Below are positions 40,690 through 51,255 of a DNA stretch of 64,000 nt, piece by piece. How positions within the stretch are numbered: the stretch's first letter is position 1; the number at the start of each line of letters is the position of its first letter. The notes beneath the pieces were generated by a model. It saw only the letters and a program-made list of their open reading frames with translations, was not told the DNA's origin and ran no database searches. Source of the stretch: Strigamia acuminata. Lineage: Eukaryota > Arthropoda > Chilopoda > Geophilomorpha > Linotaeniidae. The stretch is taken from NCBI GenBank assembly GCA_949358305.1, contig OX442314.1, positions 3,103,087 to 3,167,086 on the forward strand, written 5' to 3'. The translations under genes were made by a program, and so were the position numbers.

Positions 40690-41896
40690 GGATGGGATAC
40701 TTGGGTCGAAATGAATAAGGTCGAAACAGGAACTCGACCTTATTCATTTCGACCCTAGTCATTTCTGTATGTCTAATTTTGACCTTCTGCATGAATAAGA
40801 TCGAAACATCATTTTGACCTTAGTCATTTCAACCTTATTCATGAATAAGATCGAAATAGGATTTCGACCTTAGTCATTTCGACCCTAGTCATTTCGGTGT
40901 ATGTAATTTCGACCTTATTCATGAATAAGGTCAAAACTTTAAATTTTTATATGAATAAGGTCGAAAAACAAAAACTCAAAAACATGAGAATTTCACATGA
41001 GAATTTCGTGTCTTCTCTCGTTTTCTAATAACAATGTAAAAAATGTTTTTTATTTTATCACTTGTTTTATATTTGCAGGAAACCAGAGCTTCTAGAAGAA
41101 ACTATTTCATATTTTTCTCATTTATTTTATAAATAAGTAATAAAATAACCTTATTTTAGCCTACATAAAGTTGTTTTTATTTTGATATTAATTTAATTTT
41201 TTTTGAACGTTAATTGGCAGTATAAAGTGTGTACACACTGGCCTGATCAAACAATGCAAAAAACACCGCCCAAAACACCGTATCTATTAAAGAATGCGCG
41301 CCGGCAGGCTGCTTAGCGCATTTACCCGGTGCTTCACTGCATCAATGCCATTTTTTTTCTCGGTTTTTCATGTTTTTCACATCGTTTTAACTCGTTTTTA
41401 TCATTTTTTTATGATTTCTTAATTTTTTTTTCATTTTTAAACCGTTTTTTTACGGCTTTTAATGTTTTTTTCCCATTTTTTTTCCATTTTTTGATGATTT
41501 TTCAGGTTTTTTTTTAAGTTTTAATTGGTTTTTCGTGGTTTTTAATATTTTTATTGGTTTTAATGTGTGTTTTATGATCTTTTACGTGTTTTTCCAGAAG
41601 ACACAAGATTCTCATGTGAAATTCTCATGTTTATGAGTTTTTAACTTTCGACCTTATTCATATAAAAATTTAGAGTTTTGACCTCATTCATGAATAAGGT
41701 CGACCTTTTACATATTTCGACCTTATTCATGAATAAGATAGAAACAGCATTTCGACCTTAGTCCTTTCGACCCTAGTCATTTCTGTATATGTAATTTCGA
41801 CTTTAATCATTTCACCCAGGGATGGGATACTTGGGTCGAAATTAATAAGGTCAAAACAGGATTTCAACTTTATTCATTTCGACCTTAGTATGAAAT
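40690..41896. repeat. Macrosatellite spacer S3
   Basis: Near-copy of S1 and S2 with the same internal order and ends. Confidence 0.85.
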
Positions 41897-41982
41897 CCCA
41901 CCGACTCGAATCGGGGGTCTTCCGACTAGAATCGGGGGTCGACCGACTCGAATCGGGGGTCGACCGACTCGAATCGGGGGTC
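41897..41982. repeat. Short 21-bp array fused to a BEL-like PBS/LTR
   Basis: About four units, all of the GAATC variant, ending TCGGCACCAA where the BEL-like PBS remnant begins (41983-41990). Confidence 0.88.
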
Positions 41983-42269
41983 GGCACCAATGTTAAATCC
42001 CTCTCGTAACACACTGCAGTCGAGTCCTTGTTGAAAAATTCGTATTGTTGTCGTACAAAAAAATCACCTTTTGTTGTATCCAAATCGTCCGGTTTGTTCG
42101 CAAAAAGAGTCGCCTTTTTGTAGTCTCAAAATAGTTCGTATTTGCAGGTCAGTTTCCAACCAGTCTCGGTTGAAAAAGTGTAACAGTCCTTTAGATGTGA
42201 AGAAAACACACACACACTCAGGTTAAAGTAAATGTTGCACACTGATTTTATTCTTGTTTCTACAGACTA
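41983..42269 (-). repeat. BEL/Pao-like PBS remnant and LTR piece, second copy
   Basis: Eight PBS bases (41983-41990), then the LTR start (41991) as at 23073. Gag is absent; satellite takes its place. Confidence 0.65.
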
Positions 42270-42821
42270 CCGTATATCTGCAAATAGCACACCCGTGCGC
42301 TATTTGCCAAAATTTTTTTTTAACCGCGCGCTATTAGAGGCCCGTGGGCTATTAGAAGCCCGCGGTTTATTTCAAATCTGAAAAATTGTAACGAAACGTA
42401 TGGATGACGAATTGATTAAAAATTGTATTAAGGTTATTCTGAATCGATTAACATTTCCTCATTTTCCTCATTTTCCTCATCACCTTCTTCAACACGGAGA
42501 CACACCGAATTTCTTTGCAGCCTTTTCGCCGGAATTCTCCTTGGCATACTGAATTGCTGCCAACTTAAAGCTGAGATCAAACGAACGTGGCATCTTAAAG
42601 CACAATACTACTCAATCCAAACTGTGCTACTTATATACTGGTACCAACAATTGAAACGTTTCCGAGACATAACACCAATTATGATACGTCTCGGAAATGT
42701 AACAATTTGCCCCGTGCGCTAAACAAGGTCCGCGTCTTATTTGTAAAAACGACTTTGACCCCGTGTATTACTTAAGGTCCGTGGGCTATTAAGGGCCCGT
42801 GTAGTAATCGACAATATACGG
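42270..42821 (-). mobile_element. Pogo-like MITE, second copy
   Basis: 552 bp, flanked by TA (42268-42269, 42822-42823). Same content as 23352-23904, including the short HTH frame on the minus strand, so it was there before the segment duplicated. Confidence 0.75.
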
Positions 42822-42898
42822 TATATATCTAATCAAATGAGGTTAATTGGTTGTTCACCATTGGTGAAACAAAATACAAAGAAAATGAAAAACAATAG
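42822..42898. repeat. R1 second copy, left of the gypsy element
   Basis: Shows the uninterrupted Tc1 target (TATATATCTAATC), then continues as 25551-25620 to the gypsy duplication ATAG (42895-42898). Confidence 0.85.
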
Positions 42899-43153
42899 TG
42901 TGGAGTTTTTCGGGTGTAACGGGCGATAACGATCGCCAGGGGGCGGGCGGACACAAACGGAATATGTCCGATAAACGTTTTGGGGGTGAACAGCCAATTG
43001 GGGGCCGTTCTTTGTAATCAACCAATCAGGGTTGACCAGTGTGATATATAATCAGTTTGTTTTGTTTAATAAAATCACTTGAAGTTAACTAGAGCTTGTA
43101 GTTGTGTCTTGGTAATTTTGGGTCAGCTAGTCTCAGCTTTGAGATAGTTTACA
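42899..43153 (+). repeat. Gypsy 5' LTR
   Basis: 255 bp. GTGATATATAATCAG near 43039 is a likely TATA box and TTTAATAAAATC near 43066 a polyadenylation signal. It differs from the 3' LTR at a few places (GGGCGATAAC versus GGGCAATAAC). Confidence 0.93.
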
Positions 43154-43353
43154 TCAGAAGTGGGATAGAAGGATTTGATGCGACGATAGACGATAAAGTA
43201 GACGAGAAAGTAGAAGAAGTAAGAGGCGACGACTGTTTTTGGCGACGGGAACGAAAATCGGGGTAACAAATAGCGCGTGGACGGTTCGGGAAACAAGAGA
43301 CGATTCGCCGAATAAACACGTGCTACGAAGGTTAGCCGAACTTCGAACGAGAG
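43154..43353 (+). other. Gypsy leader
   Basis: Begins TCAGAAGTGGGATAG just after the LTR, the expected PBS position. TCAGAAGTGGGAT starts are familiar from gypsy-group elements, but I did not assign the tRNA. Confidence 0.55.
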
Positions 43354-43713
43354 ATGGCCGACGCGGAAGCAGTATTAGCAAAAATCCAACGTAAAGAGAT
43401 TCCATCGTACGAAGATTTAAACGTGCTGAGGACCCGAGAGATTAGACCGCTATTACGGGAGCGGAAAATTGTGCCACAGAAGTTGAAAACAGACATGTTG
43501 GGACAATTATGGCGCGCGTTACGTACGGAAGCGGGAATAGTAGAACGAGTAGAAAGCGACGACGAGGATGACGACGACAAAGAAGAAGAAGAAGAAAAGA
43601 ACGATTTAGAAAACGACGACGACAAGTCGAAGACAGAAGAGAACGTGTCGCTAGAAGCAGACGGCGTGTACAGTAAAGATCTGATGATGACAAAGATGTT
43701 GCAGATGATGTAA
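43354..43713 (+). CDS. Gypsy ORF1: acidic N-terminal Gag segment
   Basis: 119 aa (MADAEAVLAKIQRKEIPSYE). A helical N-terminus is followed by a strongly acidic tract (residues ~69-100). It stops at TAA 43711-43713; an ATG (43717) and more Gag follow in the same frame. It is therefore either a separate small protein or Gag cut by a stop mutation. Confidence 0.65.
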   Translation: MADAEAVLAKIQRKEIPSYEDLNVLRTREIRPLLRERKIVPQKLKTDMLGQLWRALRTEAGIVERVESDDEDDDDKEEEEEKNDLENDDDKSKTEENVSLEADGVYSKDLMMTKMLQMM

Positions 43714-46665
43714 ACCATGCAAAAATCGCAGAGAGAGCCGAAGGAAGTAAAGAACGCGCCGAAGTTGCCACGATTCTCGGGCGAACGAAGCGAGCTGCGT
43801 ACGACCACGCAATGGTTATAAGATGTTCGCGAATACGCCAAAGAATATAAGTGGACGAATGTGTCCAAAGTAACGACGGCGGCAGCAGCGTTAGAAGGAC
43901 CAGCGAAGGTGTGGCAAGACAGCGCAGGAACGACGATCCGGAACTTCGACAAATAAGCGATCGAGCTGACGAAGAATTTTCCAGATCGACAACTGTCTTA
44001 CGAAGATAAAGAACGATTGATTCGAGCTCCACAGAAGAACGACGAGACCACCGAAACCTATTTACGGCAAAAATGGGCCACGTGCGAAAGACTGGGAATG
44101 TCGATCAGCGACGCGCAGAATTATCTGTTAGACGGACTAAGAAGCAAAGCAGCGACGGCGCCGATGTACGTTGTCCAATATCAACACATCAGCGAGATGG
44201 TTGGAACGGCGCAAAACCTGGAAGCTCGAGCGAAGGGGACAACGATCGAAGCAAAGACGAAAACGAGCTCTACGAAGCCAAACGGGAGAGGATTCGACGC
44301 AGGGCCGAAGTGTTTTAGGTGCGGCGAGAAGGGGCACCAGAAGTCAGATTGTCCGAACGAGCTGAAGTGTTTTAAATGCCACGAATCGGGCCATCTGGCG
44401 AATGCGTGTCCAAATGAAGTAAAATGCTTCAATTGTAACGGGTTTGGACACATGGCAAACGCGTGTCCAGAGCCGAAGAAAGAGCGGAAGCAGCCATCAA
44501 AAAACAAGTTGGACGTTAAAACGAAGAAGATTTACAAAATCGAAGCCGAGGAGATGCAGCCAGAATTCGAGACCATGATGTGGGTCGATGGAAAGAAATG
44601 CAGCGCGGGAATCGATACGCAAAGCGCCGTGTGTCTGATTAGTAAGACGTTTTCGCAACGTACAAAGATCGAGGAGCCGGACTACGAATACGTGATCGAA
44701 GGTTTTAATCAAGATGCAAGTCGTTATCGTGGGCGAACGAGATGTGATGTAGAAAGCGCAAACGTGAAATTGGCGGGTGTCGAGTTCTATGTGGTCGACG
44801 ACGCCAGAATGCCGACGGAAGTCTGGATAGGGAAACCATTCTTGAAACACCCGACGATCACGATGCAATCAGACGGAGGTTACGTGACGTTCAGACCGAG
44901 GGAAGGGATGCGAGACGAATCAGGAATTTCAAGAATCGAGCCAAAGATCACTGCAGCAAAGCCGCGAGCGCTCGTGATCGACGAAAACAAAGTGGTACCA
45001 GCCCACTCGATAAGTTTGGTGACGGTACGAGCGAAGAGTCAGTCAGACGGATTGTTTTACGTAGAAAACGAGCACGCGGTGACGGATCGGTTGGAAGTAC
45101 CGGAAGGCCTGATCGAAGTGAAGAACGAGCGGGCAACGATGCCGATAATCAACAACGAACCAGAAGAAGTACGAGTCACACGAGGTCGAAAGCTTGGGCA
45201 TGTTGAAATCACCGAAGAAGAACCGTTGTTGCACCAGGTACAAGTCAAGAAAGTCACGACGATCGAGGCAAGTTCGAGGATGCGAATAACGGCCGACGAA
45301 ATTAATTTGGGCAAGTCAGTGACGCCGGAAGAAAAGGAGATCGTACTGACGATGATTAACGACGAATTTCGAGACTGTTTCGCAACGAATTTGGAGGAGG
45401 TCGGATGTTTTCCAGATCTCAAGATGGATATCGAAGTTACGACGACGAGGCCAACGAATTTGCGGCGATACCAGTATTCAGCAGCGCAGCAAAAAGAGAT
45501 TGACAAGATGGTCGCCGAGTTGGAAGGAGCAGGATTCGTGACGCGATCAAAGAGTCCATTCAACAGTCCGATCGTGATGGTGCGCAAGAAAACCGGCGAA
45601 TGGAGAATTTGTATTGATTTCAGATCGCTCAACGAAATAACGGTGAAGGAACACTTTCCGTGCCCCAGGATGGATGAGTTACTCGACGGGACGCACGAAT
45701 GAAGAGTTTTCCTAGTGTTCGATTTGGCGTCGGGTTACTACCAGATCGAATTGACAGCTAAAGCGCAAGAGAAGACAGCATTTTCGACAATGAACGGCAA
45801 ATATCAGTTTGTGCGGATGTGGTTTGGGTTGATAAACGCGCCGTTTGTTTTCAATCGAGTGATGGAGTTGGCGTTCGGACATTTGCCATACGAAGTACTG
45901 CGCAGATATATGGACGATCTTCTATCGGGTGCGAAAACGAACGCGGAGTTAATCGAGAAGATGAGGAAGATCTTAATCGAGGTGAGAAGATCGAAGCTTA
46001 CATTGAAGTTGAGCAAATGCCACTTCCTCTGCGAGGAAGTACAGTTTCTCGGGTTACGACTGACGAAGGACGGCCTACGACCAGGATTCGAGAAAACAAG
46101 CGCGATCAAGAATTTTGCGAAGCCAAAAGACGTACGAGGCATAAGGAGTTTTCTGGGATTATGTGGATATTTCCGACGATTCATCGCAGGATATGCGACA
46201 AAAACGAGAGCGCTAACGAAATTGACTCGAAAGAACGAAACGTTTGTGTGGACAACTGAGTGTGAAGCAGCGTTTCAGGGGTTGATTGGAGAATTGATTG
46301 CGGAGCCAGTGTTGAAGATCTACGATAACACACGACTGTGCGAGGTGCATACGGACGCATCACAAGACGGGATCGGGGCAGTATTAATGCAGCGAGGCGA
46401 AGGAAACGACCTGCATCCGATTATCTATGCGAGTAGAACAACGACCGAATGCGAGAAGCGATACCATTCAACGGAGCTCGAGTTAATGGCGGTAGTTTGG
46501 GCGGTGTTAAAATTTCGAATGTACTTATACGGCGCAGAATTCACGGTGGTGACAGATTGCGAAGCAGTACGATATGGGTTGAAGAAACGGGAGTTGACGC
46601 CACGAATCGGGAGATGGGTGTTGGCGCTTTCGGAATATAATTTCAAAGCAATACATCGACCAGGA
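43714..46665 (+). pseudogene. Gypsy Gag-protease-RT-RNase H, in-frame stops, cut by MITE
   Basis: One frame with a TAA at 43954-43956 and a TGA at 45700-45702. Gag core (LPRFSGERSELRTTTQWLQD) is followed by three CCHC knuckles (CFRCGEKGHQKSDC, CFKCHESGHLANAC, CFNCNGFGHMANAC; 44312-44472). The protease site reads GIDTQSAVCLIS (44608-44643), where DTG-A would be expected. RT has FDLASGYYQIEL (45718) and YMDD (45909). RNase H has HTDAS (46348), STELELMAVVWA and TDCEAV. The TGA falls between the first RT motifs and the palm aspartate. The frame is broken at 46666 by the MITE. Confidence 0.9.
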
Positions 46666-47834
46666 CACTGGAAAAAAAATCAGATTTACTCACTTGTAAA
46701 GAATTGTAAATGTATAGGTAGATGGATTTTACAAGTTTGTAAATTAGATTTACAAACAATTGAAAATAAGTCTTTTTTAAACATATTTACAATCTGGAAA
46801 GAGACCATTTCCGGGACTTTTTTTACAATAACTTTACAAACATTTTCAATTGTGTAATTATAAAATTTCATAATATATTTCCAATGTATTTCCAATATAT
46901 TTCCAATATATTTCCAATATATTTCCAATAAAAAAATCTACTACCCTCCATTTTGAAAAATTTAAATACATAAACTCAATTTTTTTTTTTAAACTGTTTG
47001 ATTTTTTTTTCAAACACCATTCAACAATTAGTTTTCATTGATTTGATCACAATTTGCATGTTTTATTAACAGTTTTATTTAAATTTATTTTAATCTTATA
47101 GTTTTCTTTTTTCTAACCTTGACCTCTGCTGGAATTGAACCTGGGACCCTTTGTTCTAAAGACCACTGCCCTATCCACTAGGCTAGTATGGCTTGTAATA
47201 GCTTTATGCATAACTTCCTATAAATAGTAACTTCTTTGTTAAATAATCTGTTTGAGATTCATCGTATTAAAAATACAATCAATCTCACATTGATTACCGT
47301 CGATGAAACAATCTGACTCCTGGAGTCGGATTGTTTCATCGACGGTACGTTTCATCGACACGAATTTTTCCGTCCCTGCGCCCTGATTGGCCCGATTTCA
47401 TATTGTCCATGTCGGTTCGAAATTGGATCGTTTCATACATTATTTTCTCTTCTGAGTTCAAATTTGATACAATTTTATTGTTCCTGACTGTATTTTACCT
47501 TGTTCTTGTTACATTTCAGATATTTAAATGTTACATTTCAATTTCAGGTATTTTCTTGCTTTTACATTATTTTTACAATCATTGTGAAATGAAGTTTACA
47601 ATACATTTCCATCCAAAAGAAAATTGATTGGAAACAACATTTCAAACAACAGATTTTCAACTAATTGAAAATATGACTTTTCATCTCTAGGATTTACTAC
47701 ACATTTTCAGAAGTTTGGAAATATACAAATATTTCCAACATATTTCCAGCAAATTTCCGCATCATAGTAAATTCAACTTTTCCATATAAATTTTCAACTT
47801 GGAAATGTTTGGAAATATGCTTTTTTTTCCAGTG
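46666..47834. mobile_element. CACTG-ended MITE, 3-bp duplication (CACTA/EnSpm-like)
   Basis: 1169 bp. The termini CACTGGAAAAAAAA and TTTTTTTTCCAGTG are inverted. GGA is duplicated (46663-46665, 47835-47837), and removal restores the gypsy reading frame. 3-bp duplication and CACTG ends fit the CACTA superfamily. No transposase. It contains many TTTCCAA-type short repeats, an inverted TCGATGAAACAATC pair near 47300-47345 and a tRNA-like sequence. The right half recurs at 22137-22617. Confidence 0.82.
47118..47195 (-). repeat. tRNA-like (SINE-head-like) sequence inside the CACTG MITE
   Basis: On the minus strand an A box TAGCCTAGTGG (47186-47176) and B box GGTTCAATTCC (47141-47131) stand at tRNA spacing. 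The acceptor and anticodon stems do not pair well, so it is not a working tRNA. Confidence 0.6.
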
Positions 47835-47837
47835 GGA

Positions 47838-49250
47838 TTACTCATGGGCCACGTCGACGCCCTGAGTAGGAACGCGGAACCAGCAAGCGGCGAGGAAACG
47901 GAGATGGAACGACGGTTCAAAGTTAACCAAATTAAATTTACAGAAGGCGACTGGCTCGTGGCTGCGCAGGAAAGCGATCCCGAGTGTAAAGAGTTGAAGG
48001 ACGCGTTGTTGGTAGAAGATAAAAGTTTATTGGACGAACGAATGCAGCACAAGATTCGAGGATACAAGATCAAGAAGGGACACGTTTACTTCGAGTTAAC
48101 GGTAAACGGACGGCGAAGAGATGTGTTGTATTTGCCCAAGATGATGAGGAGACAGATCACGAACGAAGTACATATTGGAAACGCGCATCCGGGGGTCGAC
48201 GCAACGATTGAGGCGATTCGAAAGAGGTTTTGGTTCCCCAGGATGCGAAGTTACGTGAAAGCAGCCGTAGGAGCGTGTATCGAGTGTTTGATGAGGAAGG
48301 AACCAGGAGGAAAACGAGCCGGCGAGTTGAATATCGAGAGGCAAAGGGTGCCGTTCCACACGGTTCACCCGGATCATGTGGGCCCCTTTCCAAAGAGCGG
48401 CATTGGATACCGACACATTTTGGTGGCAGTGTGCATATTTTCGAAATTGGTTTTTCTAATGCCGGTAAAATCAACGAACGCAACAACTACGTGCAGAGAG
48501 ATTCGGAAGTTAGGCGCACGAATGTGGATCCCGACGCGGATTATTACAGATCGAGGAACGGCGTTTACCAACGCGTTGTTTGCAGAAATGTGCAAAGAAT
48601 TCGAGATTCGACACGTGCTGACTTTGACGGAAAATCCGAGAGCGAACGGGCAAGTGGAAAGGATGAACCGAACGATAGTCCCGATGTTGGCGAGCCAAAC
48701 AACGAAGAACGACGGGAGCGATTGGAGCAAAGGGATCGACAAGGTCGAAATCGCGATCAACTCAAGAGTCAACCAATCGACCAAGAAAACACCATTGGAG
48801 GTGTTGTACGGGTTCCAGCCGAGAACGATCATCGAGCCAAAATTAGCAGCGATAGTAGTTGAGGAAAACGATGAAGACGAGACGGAAATCGAGGACGTAA
48901 GAAACGAAGCGTACGAAACACTGACGGAAAACCAGATCAAGCAGAAAAAGGCGTTCGATAGACATCGAGGACCAAACCGGACATACGAAGTCGGGGATAT
49001 GGTCGTCGTACGAAGGAAAGCGATCGCAATACAAGGCAAAGCGGGGAAACTCAGTAATCTGTATCGAGGACCATTGCGAGTAAGTCGGCGGATTTCGAGC
49101 ACAGTGTACGAGATTACAAGTCTCGAGAACCCGCCTCGATACAAAACGACCGCACCAATCGACCAGATGAAGAAATGGACATTCGAGGACGACGCGACAT
49201 CAGGAGCCGAAGACGAATTAACAAGTGTCGGCGGGGACGCCGACATTTAG
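47838..49250 (+). pseudogene. Gypsy RNase H end and integrase
   Basis: Resumes after the MITE with GHVDALSRN, the usual end of the gypsy RNase H/connection region. Integrase: zinc-binding H-H-C-C (HIGNAHPG ... CIECL, 48174-48290), then the catalytic D in DHVGPF (48375), TDRGTAF (48547) and E in GQVERMNRT (48650). A C-terminal GPLRVSRR...YEI module follows near 49070. No chromodomain seen. This stretch is open to its stop at 49248-49250; it is classed as broken because the upstream frame is interrupted. Confidence 0.9.
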
Positions 49251-49263
49251 TCGGACAACCGAG

Positions 49264-49518
49264 TGTGGAGTTTTTCGGGTGTAACGGGCAATAACGATCG
49301 CCAGGGGGCGGGCAGACACAAACGGAATATATCCGATAAGCGTTTTGGGGGTGAACAGCCAATTGGGGGCCGTTCTTTGTAATCAACCAATCAGGGTTGA
49401 CCAGTGTGATATATAATCAGTTTGTTTTGTTTAATAAAATCACTTGAAGTTAACTAGAGCTTGTAGTTGTGTCTTGGTAATTTTGGGTCAGCTAGTCTCA
49501 GCTTTGAGATAGTTTACA
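49264..49518 (+). repeat. Gypsy 3' LTR
   Basis: 255 bp matching 42899-43153; followed by ATAG and the R1 continuation. The purine tract before it is poor (TCGGACAACCGAG). Confidence 0.93.
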
Positions 49519-49522
49519 ATAG

Positions 49523-50622
49523 TTTACAAAAACCCACATCTATTAATAGTAAGGTCAACTAGGGGTTCCAGGAAATCAACTGAGGTCAACTAGGGGTTCT
49601 AAGAAATCAACTGAGGTCAAACAACGACAATTTTTAGGCTAAAGTCAAAGTTCAACCACCTTAAGCAATCAACAAACTCTTTCTATTTTAAAACCCTAGT
49701 TTTCATATGCATTGATAGAAAGGTAAAACAAGTAAATATAAAAAACAAAGTCAGAACACCAGTTGAAATTCTACTAGGGAACAGAGATAGAGGTAGAGAT
49801 TTGCAAAGGTTCAAAATTTAAATAATCGACTCTTTGCGAGTAAAAATTGACTTTTTGCGTGTAAAAATTGACTTTTTGCGTGTAAAAATTGACTTTTTGC
49901 GAGTAAAAATTGATTTTTTGCATTTTGTGTGCTTAAAAATAAATACGGAGTACATTTTTAGATTAAAAATTTCAGTTTGTCTCAAAAACTCATTTTGACA
50001 CTTAATTTCATAATTCAGTCTCAAAAAGTTATGCATTCTACAAAGAAGTGTGGTATTTGCATCATCAAGGCAGAATTCAAGACTGTCAGACGGGAAGAAA
50101 TGAGACGTCCTTGGTGCCAATAACAGCTGCTGCAGCAAAAGCTTGTGGACTAGGAGTACTATGTATTCTATGCAAGATTTTATTTTAAAATGTTACATCC
50201 CGATTGTCTTACACTGGAGATTTACAATTGTCTTCAATCTTAGTAATGAGCTTAGGTTTCAATTAAAACAACATCCTTAGCAATGTGTGTTCTTGCATGA
50301 AACTGATGCTCTGTTTATTCTCCAAAGACAGATTAAGCCAGAGAAAATGTCAAATTTTCTTTCCAAGTTTTTTTTCTTTGTGTTTAGCACAAAGATGTCT
50401 TCAGTGGACAAAATAAATGTAAACGAGGAAGTACTACTGTCTGATATGTTTCATCTTGCAAGCAGAATTTTTTTTAGAAAGAATGTTTTTTCTTCTAAAA
50501 TGGAAGTGAAAGGAATTCTGCCTCTCATGTGAATTCTGCCTCTCATGTGAAATTCTCATGTTTATGAGTTTTTGACTTTCGATCTTATTCATATAAAAAT
50601 TTAGAGTTTCGACCTTATTCAT
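49523..50622. repeat. R1 second copy, right of the gypsy element
   Basis: Corresponds to 25621-26341 and 27030-27412 without the TTA MITE (empty TTA at 50240-50242). Includes the 21-bp A/T minisatellite (49828-49922). No gene. Confidence 0.88.
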
Positions 50623-50705
50623 GAATCGGGGGTCGACCGACTCGAATCGGGGGTCCCCCGATTCATGAATAAGGCCGACTCGAATCGGGGGTCGACCAAC
50701 TCGGG
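50623..50705. repeat. Short, rearranged 21-bp array
   Basis: Three to four GAATC-type units interrupted by an inverted piece (GGTCCCCCGATTCATGAATAAGG), so units face each other around CCCCCGATTCATGAATAAGG. Confidence 0.8.
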
Positions 50706-51255
50706 ATGGGATACTTGGGTCGAAATGAATAAGGTCGAAACAGGATTTCGACCTTATTCATTTCGACCCTAGTCATTTCTGTATGTCTAATTTTGACCTT
50801 CTTCATGAATAAGATCGAAACATCATTTTGACCTTAGTCATTTCGACCTTATTCATGAATAAGATCGAAATAGGATTTCGACTTTAGTCATTTCGACCCT
50901 AGTCATTTCGGTGTATGTAATTTCGACCTTATTCATGAATAAGGTCAAAACTTTAAATTTTTATATGAATAAGGTCGAAAGTCAAAAACTCAAAAACATG
51001 AGAATTTCACATGAGAATCTCGTGTCTTCTCTCGTTTTCTAATAACAATGTAAAAAATGTTTTTTATTTTATCACTTGTTTTATATTTGCAGGAAACCAG
51101 AGCTTCTAGAAGAAACTATTTCATATTTTTCTCATTTATTTTATAAATAAGTAATAAAATAACCTTATTTTAGCCTACATAAAGTTGTTTTTATTTTGAT
51201 ATTAATTTAATTTTTTTTTTGAACGTTAACTGGCAGTATAAAGTGTGTACACACT
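50706..51255. repeat. Macrosatellite spacer S4, truncated
   Basis: As S1-S3 up to GTGTGTACACACTG, where it stops and unrelated sequence starts at 51256. The other spacers continue with GCCTGATCAAACAATGC. Confidence 0.85.

Larger units (their letters stand above)
42899..49518 (+). mobile_element. Ty3/gypsy-type LTR retrotransposon, inactivated
   Basis: 6.62 kb. Two 255-bp LTRs (TGTGGAG...TTTACA), with ATAG duplicated (42895-42898, 49519-49522); the sister locus at 25620 shows the empty site. The order protease-RT-RNase H-integrase is that of gypsy. It has in-frame stops and a MITE in the coding region. Confidence 0.94.

Noticed and set aside
27406-40792. Very long open frames (147-437 codons) with SRSTPGS, DRLEPGV, ESVDPRF or TGGRPTR repeats
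   Set aside because: The 21-bp satellite unit has no stop in the frames read and its length is a multiple of three, so frames stay open on both strands. There is no start context or non-repetitive domain; they are not genes.
27413-41982. CRISPR-like regular repeat arrays
   Set aside because: The units are directly contiguous with no unique spacers, and the context is a eukaryotic transposon cluster.
43354-43713. Cellular acidic protein gene
   Set aside because: It is in frame with, and followed immediately by, gypsy gag inside a bounded LTR element.
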